The position numbers were made by a program, and so were the translations under genes. A DNA stretch of 7,883 nucleotides from Actinomycetota bacterium (GTDB lineage: Bacteria > Actinomycetota > Actinomycetes > Nanopelagicales > Nanopelagicaceae): positions 1 through 7,883 of the forward strand of contig WLPB01000042.1 of the NCBI GenBank assembly GCA_009698975.1, written 5' to 3'. The notes under the pieces are model-generated. The model did no database searches and had not been told where the DNA came from. It worked only from the letters and a program-made list of their open reading frames with translations. Of this stretch, positions 1 through 6,307 are shown piece by piece (the stretch's first letter is position 1; each line of letters opens with the position of its first letter).

Positions 1-1636
1 AGGCATAAGTAGAAGTGACGTTAAAGCCTGCCTCGGTGAGCTCGGTAAGAGCCTGTTCGCCACTCATTCCAATGTATGAAGCGATTAAGACTTGCTCAAT
101 TCCTTTACTAACTACGAATGAAACTTTCGTGCCACGTTTGACTCTTGTGCCTGCTGCTGGTGATGAAGAGATGATGTAGCCCTTTGGAATTGTCGAACTA
201 AATATTTCCTTGACGGTTCCAACTACTAACGGGCTCTTGGTAATTGAGGTAGATGCAGCATCCGGTGTTAATCCCAAAAGATTTGGTACTGAGTATCGCT
301 CTGCCCCTTTAGAGAGGATGATCTTTACAGTGCCACCTTGTTCAACCTTGCCACCACCCTCTGGGATGGATGCAATGACAAGTCCGCTTGCAATTTCTTC
401 GCTATAACGTTCTTCGACCACTATCGATTTAAGACCTAATGGCGATAGCGCTTGAAGCAGCTCTTCTTGATTAGCGCCCACTGTCGATGGAACAACTACA
501 CGACTTCCTGGTCCAATCAAGGTGTACCAACCAGAGACTCCGACGGATATGGCCAATACAAGAGCGATTTTTCGATTGCGGCGAACGCGCTTACTTGCTC
601 TGCGTCGCTTATTAATCTGAGCTGTGCTCTCTGGCTCAATAGGCGAAGGTATCTCGACACTTTCCTCAACCTGCTTCGGAATCTGAGATGTTAGCTCTCT
701 GACTTTCTTTCGCAGACTTTTTACTTTGCTGGCAGGGCGCATAGGTTCAATTGGAATATCGAGCTCTAAACTGAGTTGATTCTCTTTAGGATTAAGAGTG
801 GCGTTAATTGCAAGCAGCCTTTGATGAAACTCTCCCGCATCACGTGGGCGATCATCGGCGTCACTCGAAGTAGCTTGATAGATTAAATCATCGAGTGCGC
901 CAGGAATATCACTTCTAAAAGTACTCACGCGAGGAACTCGCTCATTCACATGCATAAATGCAATTTGAATTGGTTCGGCGCCATCGTAAGGTTTCTTACC
1001 AGTAAAGATTTCAAAGGCAGTGATACCAACGGCATAAACATCGCTTCGGGAGTCAGCGACTCCACGCTGAACTTGCTCGGGGGAGAGGTAAGAAACGCTA
1101 CCCATAATGATGCTTGCCTCTGCAGTCATTGTGCTTCCAAGCAGAGGCCCCTTTGCTAAACCGAAGTCGGCAATTTTGATACGGCCCTCACGAGAGATGA
1201 GAATATTTTCGGGTTTAATATCACGATGGATAATTCCAATGCGGTGCGCGGCAGAGAGTGCGCTCAGTACTGGAAGCAAAAACTTCACCCCATCGCGAAA
1301 CGAAAGGCGACCTTGCTCGTTGAGGTACTCACGTAGAGTGTGGCCTTCGACCAACTCCATAACAATAAATACAGCAGGCGTACCGCTTTGATTCCATCCT
1401 TGATCTTGAACAGCGACAATATTGGGATGCGAGAGAGATGCTGCAGCTTTTGCCTCGCGAATAAATCTCTCAACAAATTGTTCATCTTGCGCCAAATGCG
1501 GATGCATGATTTTTACAGCAACTTTGCGATCTAGGCGGGTGTCGAACCCTTCGTAGATGCTCGCCATTCCACCGTTAGCCACTTGGCGAATGAGTTGGTA
1601 ACGCTCATCTATGAGTTCACCAGAGAGATCGGACAC
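1..1636 (-). CDS. Membrane Ser/Thr protein kinase with PASTA domains, PknL-like (C-terminus off the window)
   Basis: Read on the minus strand, this is an open frame of about 545 codons running off the left edge. The kinase domain spans roughly residues 11-270: a Gly-rich loop NGGMASIY at 21-28, VAVK with Lys42, Glu61 in helix C, HRDIKPEN at 137-144, DFG at 157-159 and SPE at 185-187. A TMT in the activation loop (169-171) is a likely autophosphorylation site. A linker and an Arg/Lys-rich stretch lead to one membrane segment at about 357-374. Beyond it lie two full PASTA repeats (about 378-446 and 447-513) and the start of a third. PASTA kinases sense muropeptides or lipid II and control cell-wall synthesis and division; that role is family knowledge. 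The HPHL segment after VAVK and the QIAFMHV segment resemble PknL more than PknB. GTG at 1636 is the first possible start, because an in-frame TAG lies four codons upstream. That TAG is the stop of the preceding kinase gene. Confidence 0.93.
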   Translation of the reverse strand, partial: MSDLSGELIDERYQLIRQVANGGMASIYEGFDTRLDRKVAVKIMHPHLAQDEQFVERFIREAKAAASLSHPNIVAVQDQGWNQSGTPAVFIVMELVEGHTLREYLNEQGRLSFRDGVKFLLPVLSALSAAHRIGIIHRDIKPENILISREGRIKIADFGLAKGPLLGSTMTAEASIIMGSVSYLSPEQVQRGVADSRSDVYAVGITAFEIFTGKKPYDGAEPIQIAFMHVNERVPRVSTFRSDIPGALDDLIYQATSSDADDRPRDAGEFHQRLLAINATLNPKENQLSLELDIPIEPMRPASKVKSLRKKVRELTSQIPKQVEESVEIPSPIEPESTAQINKRRRASKRVRRNRKIALVLAISVGVSGWYTLIGPGSRVVVPSTVGANQEELLQALSPLGLKSIVVEERYSEEIASGLVIASIPEGGGKVEQGGTVKIILSKGAERYSVPNLLGLTPDAASTSITKSPLVVGTVKEIFSSTIPKGYIISSSPAAGTRVKRGTKVSFVVSKGIEQVLIASYIGMSGEQALTELTEAGFNVTSTYA

Positions 1637-1648
1637 GCAGTAATTCTA
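1637..1648 (-). promoter_or_regulatory. Candidate leaderless promoter -10 for the PASTA kinase
   Basis: On the minus strand TAGAAT (1648-1643) is followed by exactly six bases and then the GTG start at 1636. TAGAAT matches the TATAAT consensus at five of six positions. A TANNNT hexamer 6-7 bases before the start codon is the usual arrangement of leaderless transcripts in actinobacteria. The hexamer contains the TAG stop codon of the upstream gene. No convincing Shine-Dalgarno precedes the GTG, which fits leaderless translation. No clear -35 hexamer is visible. Confidence 0.5.
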
Positions 1649-2182
1649 GGTTGTGAGGACGAAATCTGCCTTCATCTGAGAATCATTAGTGGCGAAGTGT
1701 TGTGCCTGAAGTACTAGCCAGCTATTCATCTCATCGCTGATTTCTTTTCCATCACGGGCGAGAACTCGATCCAGGCCAATCTGCGGTTCTATCTCAATCC
1801 ATAGTGATGCAGTTAAATCTTCTCGAATCAAAGAGTGAGTTGAGGCAACTCCTTCGAGGATAAGTAGTTGCGTTGGAGGTAGAAGTTGGTGCTCGTCATA
1901 AGCAGCGTGATGCCAATTGTACTGAGTCAATGGAATCGCTTCAGCCTTCTTATGGGCTTTGACTATCTGAATCAGGGCTTGAGTGAAGTGTTCATCAAAA
2001 GGGGCATTCCAGCCGTTGTAGATCTGGTCCATATGAATGATGGTGCATTTGTATTTCAGGGAGAGTGCAGCAGAGAGATGGGTTGCAAGAGTGGTTTTGC
2101 CTGCACCGGCGGGTCCATCGATTGCGATGATGGGTTGGTCTGTAGATTTAGCGAGATCCAAGAGCGCGTCGATAAGTTCCAA
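1646..2182 (-). CDS. Uridine kinase-like P-loop kinase, possible vitamin or nucleoside kinase
   Basis: With a TTG start at 2182 the protein has 178 residues. It has the core of the uridine kinase/phosphoribulokinase-type P-loop fold: Walker A GPAGAGKT at 23-30, an HMDQIYNGW segment near 50-58 where uridine kinases carry their acceptor-site DDFY motif, and a LILEGV strand (Walker B-like) near 114. An RVLARDG motif follows towards the C-terminus. Such enzymes phosphorylate nucleosides or small alcohols with ATP in the cytoplasm; the substrate here is unknown. The frame is open to an ATG at 2284, but that start would overlap the transporter gene by about 137 bases and ATG 2227 by 80. TTG 2182 has a GGAG eight bases upstream (2194-2191) and overlaps the transporter by 35 bases, so it is preferred without being proven. 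Placement directly after a probable thiamine transporter suggests metabolic trapping of the imported compound. Confidence 0.8.
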   Translation of the reverse strand: MELIDALLDLAKSTDQPIIAIDGPAGAGKTTLATHLSAALSLKYKCTIIHMDQIYNGWNAPFDEHFTQALIQIVKAHKKAEAIPLTQYNWHHAAYDEHQLLPPTQLLILEGVASTHSLIREDLTASLWIEIEPQIGLDRVLARDGKEISDEMNSWLVLQAQHFATNDSQMKADFVLTT

Positions 2183-2738
2183 GCCACTTACTCCATCCCG
2201 CAATCGCCAATACGGTAAAGATTGCATATAGCACCGTTGTAAAGAGTAGCCCTTGTGATGCATAAAGGAGCACGTAGCCGGCATCGACTATAAACCAGAG
2301 CACCCAGCTCTCGAACTTTTCATAGACCATCAGAATTTGAGCAGCCACACTTCCAAAGAATAGGAATGAATCCGGAAGAGCTGCTACCGCTTCAAAGTGC
2401 AACAAAATCGGCGCCAAAAGGAGCGATGCAACAAGAATTGCAAGGAGAGCCAATAGACGGTACTTGTTCTTCAGCGCACCAGGCTTTGCACCACTTGGCT
2501 GCCATCCAAACCAGCCAGCAATTGCCGCAGCGATAAAGACTATTTGCAAGAGGCCACTGGCAATTAAGTTCCATTGAAAGAAGAGCAGACCGTAGAGCGC
2601 ACTACTGATCGCCCACCAAGGCCAGGTGATTCGTCGGCCAGTAACTCCAAGTCCGACGCCGATAAATGATGCAATGGATGCGATGAATTCTAGGTATGAA
2701 ACTTCATAGCTCCACAGTATGAAAAAAGTCGATGACAC
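2148..2738 (-). CDS. pnuT: PnuC-family vitamin transporter, probably thiamine (PnuT)
   Basis: A 196-residue hydrophobic protein with about seven membrane segments, the usual PnuC size. PnuC-family marks are TWPWW at 38-42, a YEKFESWVLWFIVD segment at 139-152 with the ESWxxW signature, the LLY and TTVLYA blocks after it, and a GWSKW end at 181-185. PnuC carriers move a neutral vitamin by facilitated diffusion, and the ligand is trapped by phosphorylation inside the cell. Classic PnuC carries nicotinamide riboside; PnuT members carry thiamine and often sit behind TPP riboswitches. A likely TPP riboswitch lies directly upstream here, hence the PnuT call. The frame is also open to ATG 2765, but that AUG falls in the L5 loop of the predicted riboswitch and has no ribosome site. 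GTG 2738 has GAGG five bases upstream, so it is chosen. The symbol rests on context, not on substrate-binding residues. Confidence 0.82.
   Translation of the reverse strand: MSSTFFILWSYEVSYLEFIASIASFIGVGLGVTGRRITWPWWAISSALYGLLFFQWNLIASGLLQIVFIAAAIAGWFGWQPSGAKPGALKNKYRLLALLAILVASLLLAPILLHFEAVAALPDSFLFFGSVAAQILMVYEKFESWVLWFIVDAGYVLLYASQGLLFTTVLYAIFTVLAIAGWSKWLGTYRRALGSR
2191..2194 (-). promoter_or_regulatory. Ribosome binding site deciding the TTG start of the P-loop kinase
   Basis: GGAG on the minus strand lies eight bases before TTG 2182, inside the last codons of the transporter gene. The upstream in-frame ATG codons at 2227 and 2284 have no comparable purine-rich site. This supports the short form of the kinase and translational coupling to the transporter. 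Confidence 0.45.
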
Positions 2739-2837
2739 GATTTCCTCAGTTTTCTCAATCCGCATTACCGGACTGGTCTAACGGTCGATCTCGCAATGGA
2801 GATCCTCTCAGCCGCCTTGGCTCCCGTATTACTAACT
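2739..2837 (-). promoter_or_regulatory. TPP riboswitch (THI box)-like leader of the PnuT-like gene
   Basis: The minus strand between the crtB stop and the transporter start carries TPP aptamer landmarks in the right order. CGGGAGCC (2826-2819) matches the 5' block typical of actinobacterial TPP riboswitches. GGCTGAGA (2813-2806) is the invariant pyrimidine-sensing motif. A perfect six-pair P3a hairpin follows: GATCTC 2804-2799 with GAGATC 2792-2787. Then come GACCGTT (2786-2780) and GACC (2778-2775). P5 is TCCG (2772-2769) and CGGA (2762-2759) around a GTAATG loop. P2 can form between ACGG 2827-2824 and CCGT 2784-2781. P1 could be AGTT 2837-2834 with AACT 2751-2748, or TTAGT with ACTGA. The weak point is the segment after P5, where the usual CG-N-AGGGA is replaced by TTGAGAA. 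Known TPP riboswitches bind thiamine diphosphate and shut off thiamine uptake or synthesis genes. Confidence 0.78.
2744..2747 (-). promoter_or_regulatory. Ribosome binding site for the PnuT-like gene, overlapping the riboswitch P1 strand
   Basis: GAGG on the minus strand lies five bases before GTG 2738. It overlaps the segment ACTGA (2750-2746), which can pair with TTAGT (2835-2831) at the 5' edge of the aptamer. Closing that helix would partly cover the ribosome site. Confidence 0.5.
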
Positions 2838-3716
2838 TTAGCGCATGCGTGCAATAAATGTCTGAAGAAAGGCCAATCCAGCAACTCGTGCGCGACGTGC
2901 CTTCGATGTTGTAGCCCGCTTGGAAAACACGTCATATCCATTCGCGATAATTTCATCAACGATTCCACAGTAGAGCTCGCTGGCTGCGCGAATGCAGGGG
3001 CGCGAAATTGGACTTAAATATTGGATTCCTGCTTCTGCAATCTCTTGCAGCTCTTTCACTCGGGCAACTTGAAATTTTAAAGCTTCGACTATTTCTGGCG
3101 TCATCGCGCGATTGAGCAGCATTGACTCATCAACACCGAATCGCGCCAATTCATCGAGTGGCATATAGATGCGACCGCGATCTATATCTTCACCGATATC
3201 TCGAATGAAGTTTGCTAGCTGAAACGCTTCTCCAAGCGCGGTTGCTGCAGGGATTGCTCGCTCATCCGAATAACCCAGGATGGGCAGCATTTCTAGTCCA
3301 ATGACAACTGCTGAGCCATACATATACTCCTTGAGTTCTGCATAATTCTGATAACGGGTAACCGTTAAATCCATCTCCATCGACCTCATAAATGCCTCGA
3401 AGTAAGCGATCGGGATATCAAATTTCGTAACGGTATCTACGAGTGCGCGGCCAATCAGATCTTGGCTCTCACCTTTTCGAAGATCTGCAATTACTGTTGC
3501 GCCCCAACTCTTCAGCGCCTGGCTCTTCTCACCATCTGTCAGAGTCGAGGCTAAATCATCCACAATTTCATCTGCATATCGAGCAAATCCGTAGAGGGCA
3601 TGGACATGGGGACGTTTAGCTGCAGGGAGGATAAGAGTCGCCAAGTAATACGTCTTGCCATGCAGAGCATTTAATCTCTTGCACTCAGCGTATGAATCAG
3701 CGAGTAAATCTGACAT
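2838..3716 (-). CDS. crtB: Phytoene synthase
   Basis: A 292-residue soluble or membrane-associated squalene/phytoene synthase family protein of normal length. It condenses two geranylgeranyl diphosphates head to head into phytoene, the first committed carotenoid step. The first aspartate motif is DEIVD (49-53) in the ALYGFARYADEIVDD block. The second is DIGED (173-177) in the QLANFIRDIGEDIDRGRIY block, with Asp173 and Asp177 expected to hold Mg2+-diphosphate. The central EMDL and YGSAVVIG segments (114-140) are also typical. The ATG at 3716 overlaps the crtI stop by one base (TAATG) and has no good Shine-Dalgarno, so translation is probably coupled to crtI. It is the last gene of the crt operon; the riboswitch for the next gene begins right after its stop. 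Squalene synthase-like activity is unlikely given the crtE and crtI neighbours. Confidence 0.96.
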   Translation of the reverse strand: MSDLLADSYAECKRLNALHGKTYYLATLILPAAKRPHVHALYGFARYADEIVDDLASTLTDGEKSQALKSWGATVIADLRKGESQDLIGRALVDTVTKFDIPIAYFEAFMRSMEMDLTVTRYQNYAELKEYMYGSAVVIGLEMLPILGYSDERAIPAATALGEAFQLANFIRDIGEDIDRGRIYMPLDELARFGVDESMLLNRAMTPEIVEALKFQVARVKELQEIAEAGIQYLSPISRPCIRAASELYCGIVDEIIANGYDVFSKRATTSKARRARVAGLAFLQTFIARMR

Positions 3717-5200
3717 TATTTAACTGGACCAACAATTCGTTCGGCAGCTAAACGACCTGAGATCAGAACCATGGGAACACCGACTCCAGGTTGGGTTCCG
3801 CTTCCGGCAAAGACAACATTTTCAAATCCAGCAGCTATGTTGCTCGGGCGGAATGGTCCTGTTTGGAAGAAGGTATGAGCACTGGCAAATGGTGCACCGC
3901 GCTCCATGCCTTGTGCCTGCCAATCAAGAGGAGTAGTTACTGTTTCAGCTTCAATCGCATCGCCAAAACCATCATATCCACGTGATTCGAGAGAACGAAT
4001 CATCGAATCACGATAGCGCGACTTCTCCACGGTCCAATCAATATCGGCATCGAGATTAGGGGTAGGGAAGAGAACGTAATACGAGTGCTTACCTGGAGGC
4101 GCAAGAGTTGGGTCATCATGAGTTGGAACTGTGACTAGAATCGAAGGATCTGTCATTAAAACCTTTTTGTTTATGAGCTCGTCAAAGACACCATCCCATG
4201 ACTCACCGAAGTGAATGTTGTGATGCGCTACGTGATCCCACTTCTTTGAAGAACCAATAAGCATAGTCACGCATGACGGTGAGTACTTCAGACGCTTTAT
4301 TGAGAATGGCTCTTTCTTAAGCAGGCTCTTCCATACAACTGGAAGATCTGGATTCATGACTATTGCATCGCACTCATAGCGCTCACCTTTATCGGTTATT
4401 GCTGCCTTTACCCGTGAGCCCTCGACATCGAGTGATGTTACAGAGGAGCCATACACGAATTTAACACCGTGCTTCTCGGCCGCCGCTGCCAGTGCGCGAG
4501 GAACTGCATGCATGCCTCCCTTAGGGAAGAACACTCCATTCACAGAGTCCATATATGCAATAACGGCATAAATAGCGAGTGCTTGCTGAGGACTTACTCC
4601 CGCATACATTGCCTGGAATGAGTAGACCTTCTGCAAACGTGGGTCTTTCAGGAATTGATTTACTTTTGGTTGCAATTTCCTGAAGCCACCCAAAGCGATA
4701 AGGCGAGCGAGGTTAGGCGTGAGTAAATTTAACGGTGAATCAATATTGCGATCGATGAAGTCATTCATCTCGTACTTGTATAACTTGGTGACGAAATCAA
4801 CATAATCGCGGTAGCCAGATGCTTCTTCTGCAGAAACTTTTTCGCGGATCTCCTGCTCCATTGCTTTGGTATCAGCATGCACATCAATTTGTGTTCCATC
4901 GTGATAGAAAGCCCGATAGAGAGGGGAGACCGGCATGAGCTCAAGCCAATCTTTCATATCTTCACCCACAGCAGAGAAAGCATCCTGAATCAAAGAGGGC
5001 ATTGTCAGTACAGATGGACCAGTATCGAATGCATATCCATCTTTGTTAAGAAGCCCATTACGACCACCAGGAACGAGCTCTCGTTCAATGACTGTCACTT
5101 CACGTCCAGCACCAGCTAAACGAAGTGCTGCACTGAGACCGGCTAGCCCTGCACCAACGACCACAACTTTCTGAGACGGGCCCTTAATCTGCTTAACCAT
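3716..5200 (-). CDS. crtI: Phytoene desaturase
   Basis: A 494-residue FAD-dependent desaturase of the CrtI family, full length. The N-terminal Rossmann motif VVVVGAGLAGLSAALRL begins at residue 12, with GAGLAG at 16-21, an acidic Glu39 that should bind the adenosine ribose, and the PGGRNG motif at 44-49. The C-terminal FAD block is VVFAGSGTQPGVGVPM at about 462-477. CrtI introduces three or four double bonds into 15-cis-phytoene to give neurosporene or all-trans-lycopene at the membrane surface; the number of steps cannot be read from sequence. The ATG at 5200 overlaps the crtE stop by one base (TAATG), with a weak AAGAGA upstream inside the end of crtE. Position between crtE and crtB makes the phytoene assignment secure against other CrtI-like oxidases and desaturases. 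Confidence 0.95.
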   Translation of the reverse strand: MVKQIKGPSQKVVVVGAGLAGLSAALRLAGAGREVTVIERELVPGGRNGLLNKDGYAFDTGPSVLTMPSLIQDAFSAVGEDMKDWLELMPVSPLYRAFYHDGTQIDVHADTKAMEQEIREKVSAEEASGYRDYVDFVTKLYKYEMNDFIDRNIDSPLNLLTPNLARLIALGGFRKLQPKVNQFLKDPRLQKVYSFQAMYAGVSPQQALAIYAVIAYMDSVNGVFFPKGGMHAVPRALAAAAEKHGVKFVYGSSVTSLDVEGSRVKAAITDKGERYECDAIVMNPDLPVVWKSLLKKEPFSIKRLKYSPSCVTMLIGSSKKWDHVAHHNIHFGESWDGVFDELINKKVLMTDPSILVTVPTHDDPTLAPPGKHSYYVLFPTPNLDADIDWTVEKSRYRDSMIRSLESRGYDGFGDAIEAETVTTPLDWQAQGMERGAPFASAHTFFQTGPFRPSNIAAGFENVVFAGSGTQPGVGVPMVLISGRLAAERIVGPVK

Positions 5201-6285
5201 TATGTATTTCTCTTAACTGCGCTAAGCGCTATATAGGTGAGGTATTCGCGAGCTTGCGGTGAAATCGATGGATCTTCAATTGCTTGGAGTGATTCTTCGG
5301 TGAGTTGGGCAATGAGCTTCTCAAGGGCATCAACAGCACCAGACTTTACGATGAGCCCACGGAGTTCTTCGACTTTTACCCCAGAGATATTGGGCGAACC
5401 TAGGTGCAGTAGTAATTCAGCTCGGTCTTTTGCATCGAGTGCATCCAATGTCATCGCCATAAGTGCGGTGCGCTTACCTTCACGCAAATCATCTCCTGCT
5501 GGTTTACCAGTGACTTGTGGATCACCAAAAATTCCGAGTAGATCATCGCGAAGCTGAAATGCTTCACCGAGTGGCAGTCCGTAGCGAGAGAGCGCATTGA
5601 GCAAAGGTGCATTTGTTGAGCCATCCGGATTGCCAATCACTGCACCTAGATGGAGTGGACGCTCGATTGTGTACTTTCCAGATTTATAGCGAGCAATTTT
5701 CAATGATCGCTCGAGGCTAAAAGTGCTCTGGCCTGACTCGTGAATATCGAGATACTGACCGGCCATGAGCTCGATGCGCATCTCATCATGGATTCGCTGG
5801 GCTGCTAGCAAGGAATCTGTCGGAATCTCAGAGGTATTGAGCATCTGATCCGACCACACGAGTGCGAGATCACCCAGCAGGACAGCTGCCGCTTCACCGA
5901 ATTGTTCGGAGAGACCATTCATGGCGTTGCTTTGATGGAAATTCTCAAAGTGTCTATGTATTGCCGGCTTACCCCGACGTGTATCCGAACCATCCATCAA
6001 ATCATCATGGATAAGTGCACATGCCTGTAAAAGTTCAAGGCTAGAGATTGCTCGGATAATCTGTGGTGTTGGCACGGCCCCTGATGCAATCAAGCCGGCA
6101 TAAGCGAAGAGGGGGCGAAGGCGTTTTCCACCGTCAAGAAGAAATTCATCGAGGGCATCGCAGACAGGTACTAACTCGGAGGAGATCTCAGTGAGGAAGC
6201 TCCGCTGTAATGCAAGATAGCTCGCCAATTCACTGCGAATCTCGCTTCGGACGCGGTCGACAGTCGACTTTACCTCTGTACTCAC
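5200..6285 (-). CDS. crtE: Geranylgeranyl diphosphate synthase (polyprenyl synthetase)
   Basis: A 361-residue trans-prenyltransferase. GGKRLRP (52-58) binds isopentenyl diphosphate. The first Asp-rich motif DDLMD (94-98), followed by RRG, binds the allylic diphosphate via Mg2+. The second is DDLLG (247-251) with GDDLREGKRT at 264-273. The glycine in place of the last Asp is usual in actinobacterial IdsA/CrtE proteins as I recall them. Residues four and five before DDLMD are Ala and Cys, not bulky aromatics, which fits a C20 or longer product. It elongates farnesyl diphosphate to GGPP for CrtB and is the first gene of crtE-crtI-crtB. The frame is open back to an ATG at 6447, but that would run about 140 bases into metF on the other strand. 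GTG 6285 gives a normal N-terminus and sits six bases after a -10-like hexamer. The same enzyme could also feed longer prenyl lipids such as menaquinone side chains. Confidence 0.93.
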   Translation of the reverse strand: MSTEVKSTVDRVRSEIRSELASYLALQRSFLTEISSELVPVCDALDEFLLDGGKRLRPLFAYAGLIASGAVPTPQIIRAISSLELLQACALIHDDLMDGSDTRRGKPAIHRHFENFHQSNAMNGLSEQFGEAAAVLLGDLALVWSDQMLNTSEIPTDSLLAAQRIHDEMRIELMAGQYLDIHESGQSTFSLERSLKIARYKSGKYTIERPLHLGAVIGNPDGSTNAPLLNALSRYGLPLGEAFQLRDDLLGIFGDPQVTGKPAGDDLREGKRTALMAMTLDALDAKDRAELLLHLGSPNISGVKVEELRGLIVKSGAVDALEKLIAQLTEESLQAIEDPSISPQAREYLTYIALSAVKRNT

Positions 6286-6291
6286 GCGGCA

Positions 6292-6297
6292 ACGGTA
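6292..6297 (-). promoter_or_regulatory. Candidate leaderless -10 element of the crtEIB operon
   Basis: On the minus strand TACCGT (6297-6292) is followed by six bases (TGCCGC) and the crtE GTG at 6285. It keeps only the three most conserved -10 positions (T, A and final T). No clear -35 and no Shine-Dalgarno are visible. It overlaps the opposite-facing element of metF at 6296-6297. Confidence 0.42.
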
Positions 6298-6301
6298 CCC
6301 T
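6296..6301 (+). promoter_or_regulatory. Candidate leaderless -10 element of metF
   Basis: TACCCT is followed by six bases (GTGACC) and a GTG at 6308 that is in frame with metF. The hexamer keeps T, A and the final T of TANNNT, and no -35 stands out. It shares the central TA of the GGTACC palindrome (6294-6299) with the crtE element on the other strand. A short-leader alternative is translation from ATG 6323, which has GGAG nine bases upstream. Confidence 0.42.
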
Positions 6302-6307
6302 GTGACC

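Noticed and set aside
1886..2218. Plus-strand open frame of 110 codons
   Set aside because: It lies opposite the P-loop kinase, including its Walker A motif. It has no recognisable motif and is best explained as an antisense shadow.
2183..2284. Longer form of the P-loop kinase from ATG 2284 or ATG 2227
   Set aside because: It would overlap the transporter gene by 137 or 80 bases without a ribosome site. The extra residues are the shadow of conserved transporter codons. TTG 2182 has a GGAG site, although this start remains unproven.
2838..2900. Possible separate promoter for the thiamine transporter inside the end of crtB
   Set aside because: TAAAGT at 2840-2835 resembles a -10, but no -35 fits. 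Its predicted start would fall inside the aptamer and remove part of P1. Read-through from crtB or an unseen promoter is equally possible.
5237..5557. Plus-strand Ser/Arg-rich open frame of 106 codons
   Set aside because: It is antisense to the conserved C-terminal half of CrtE. Its Ser/Arg-rich composition is typical of a complementary-strand shadow.
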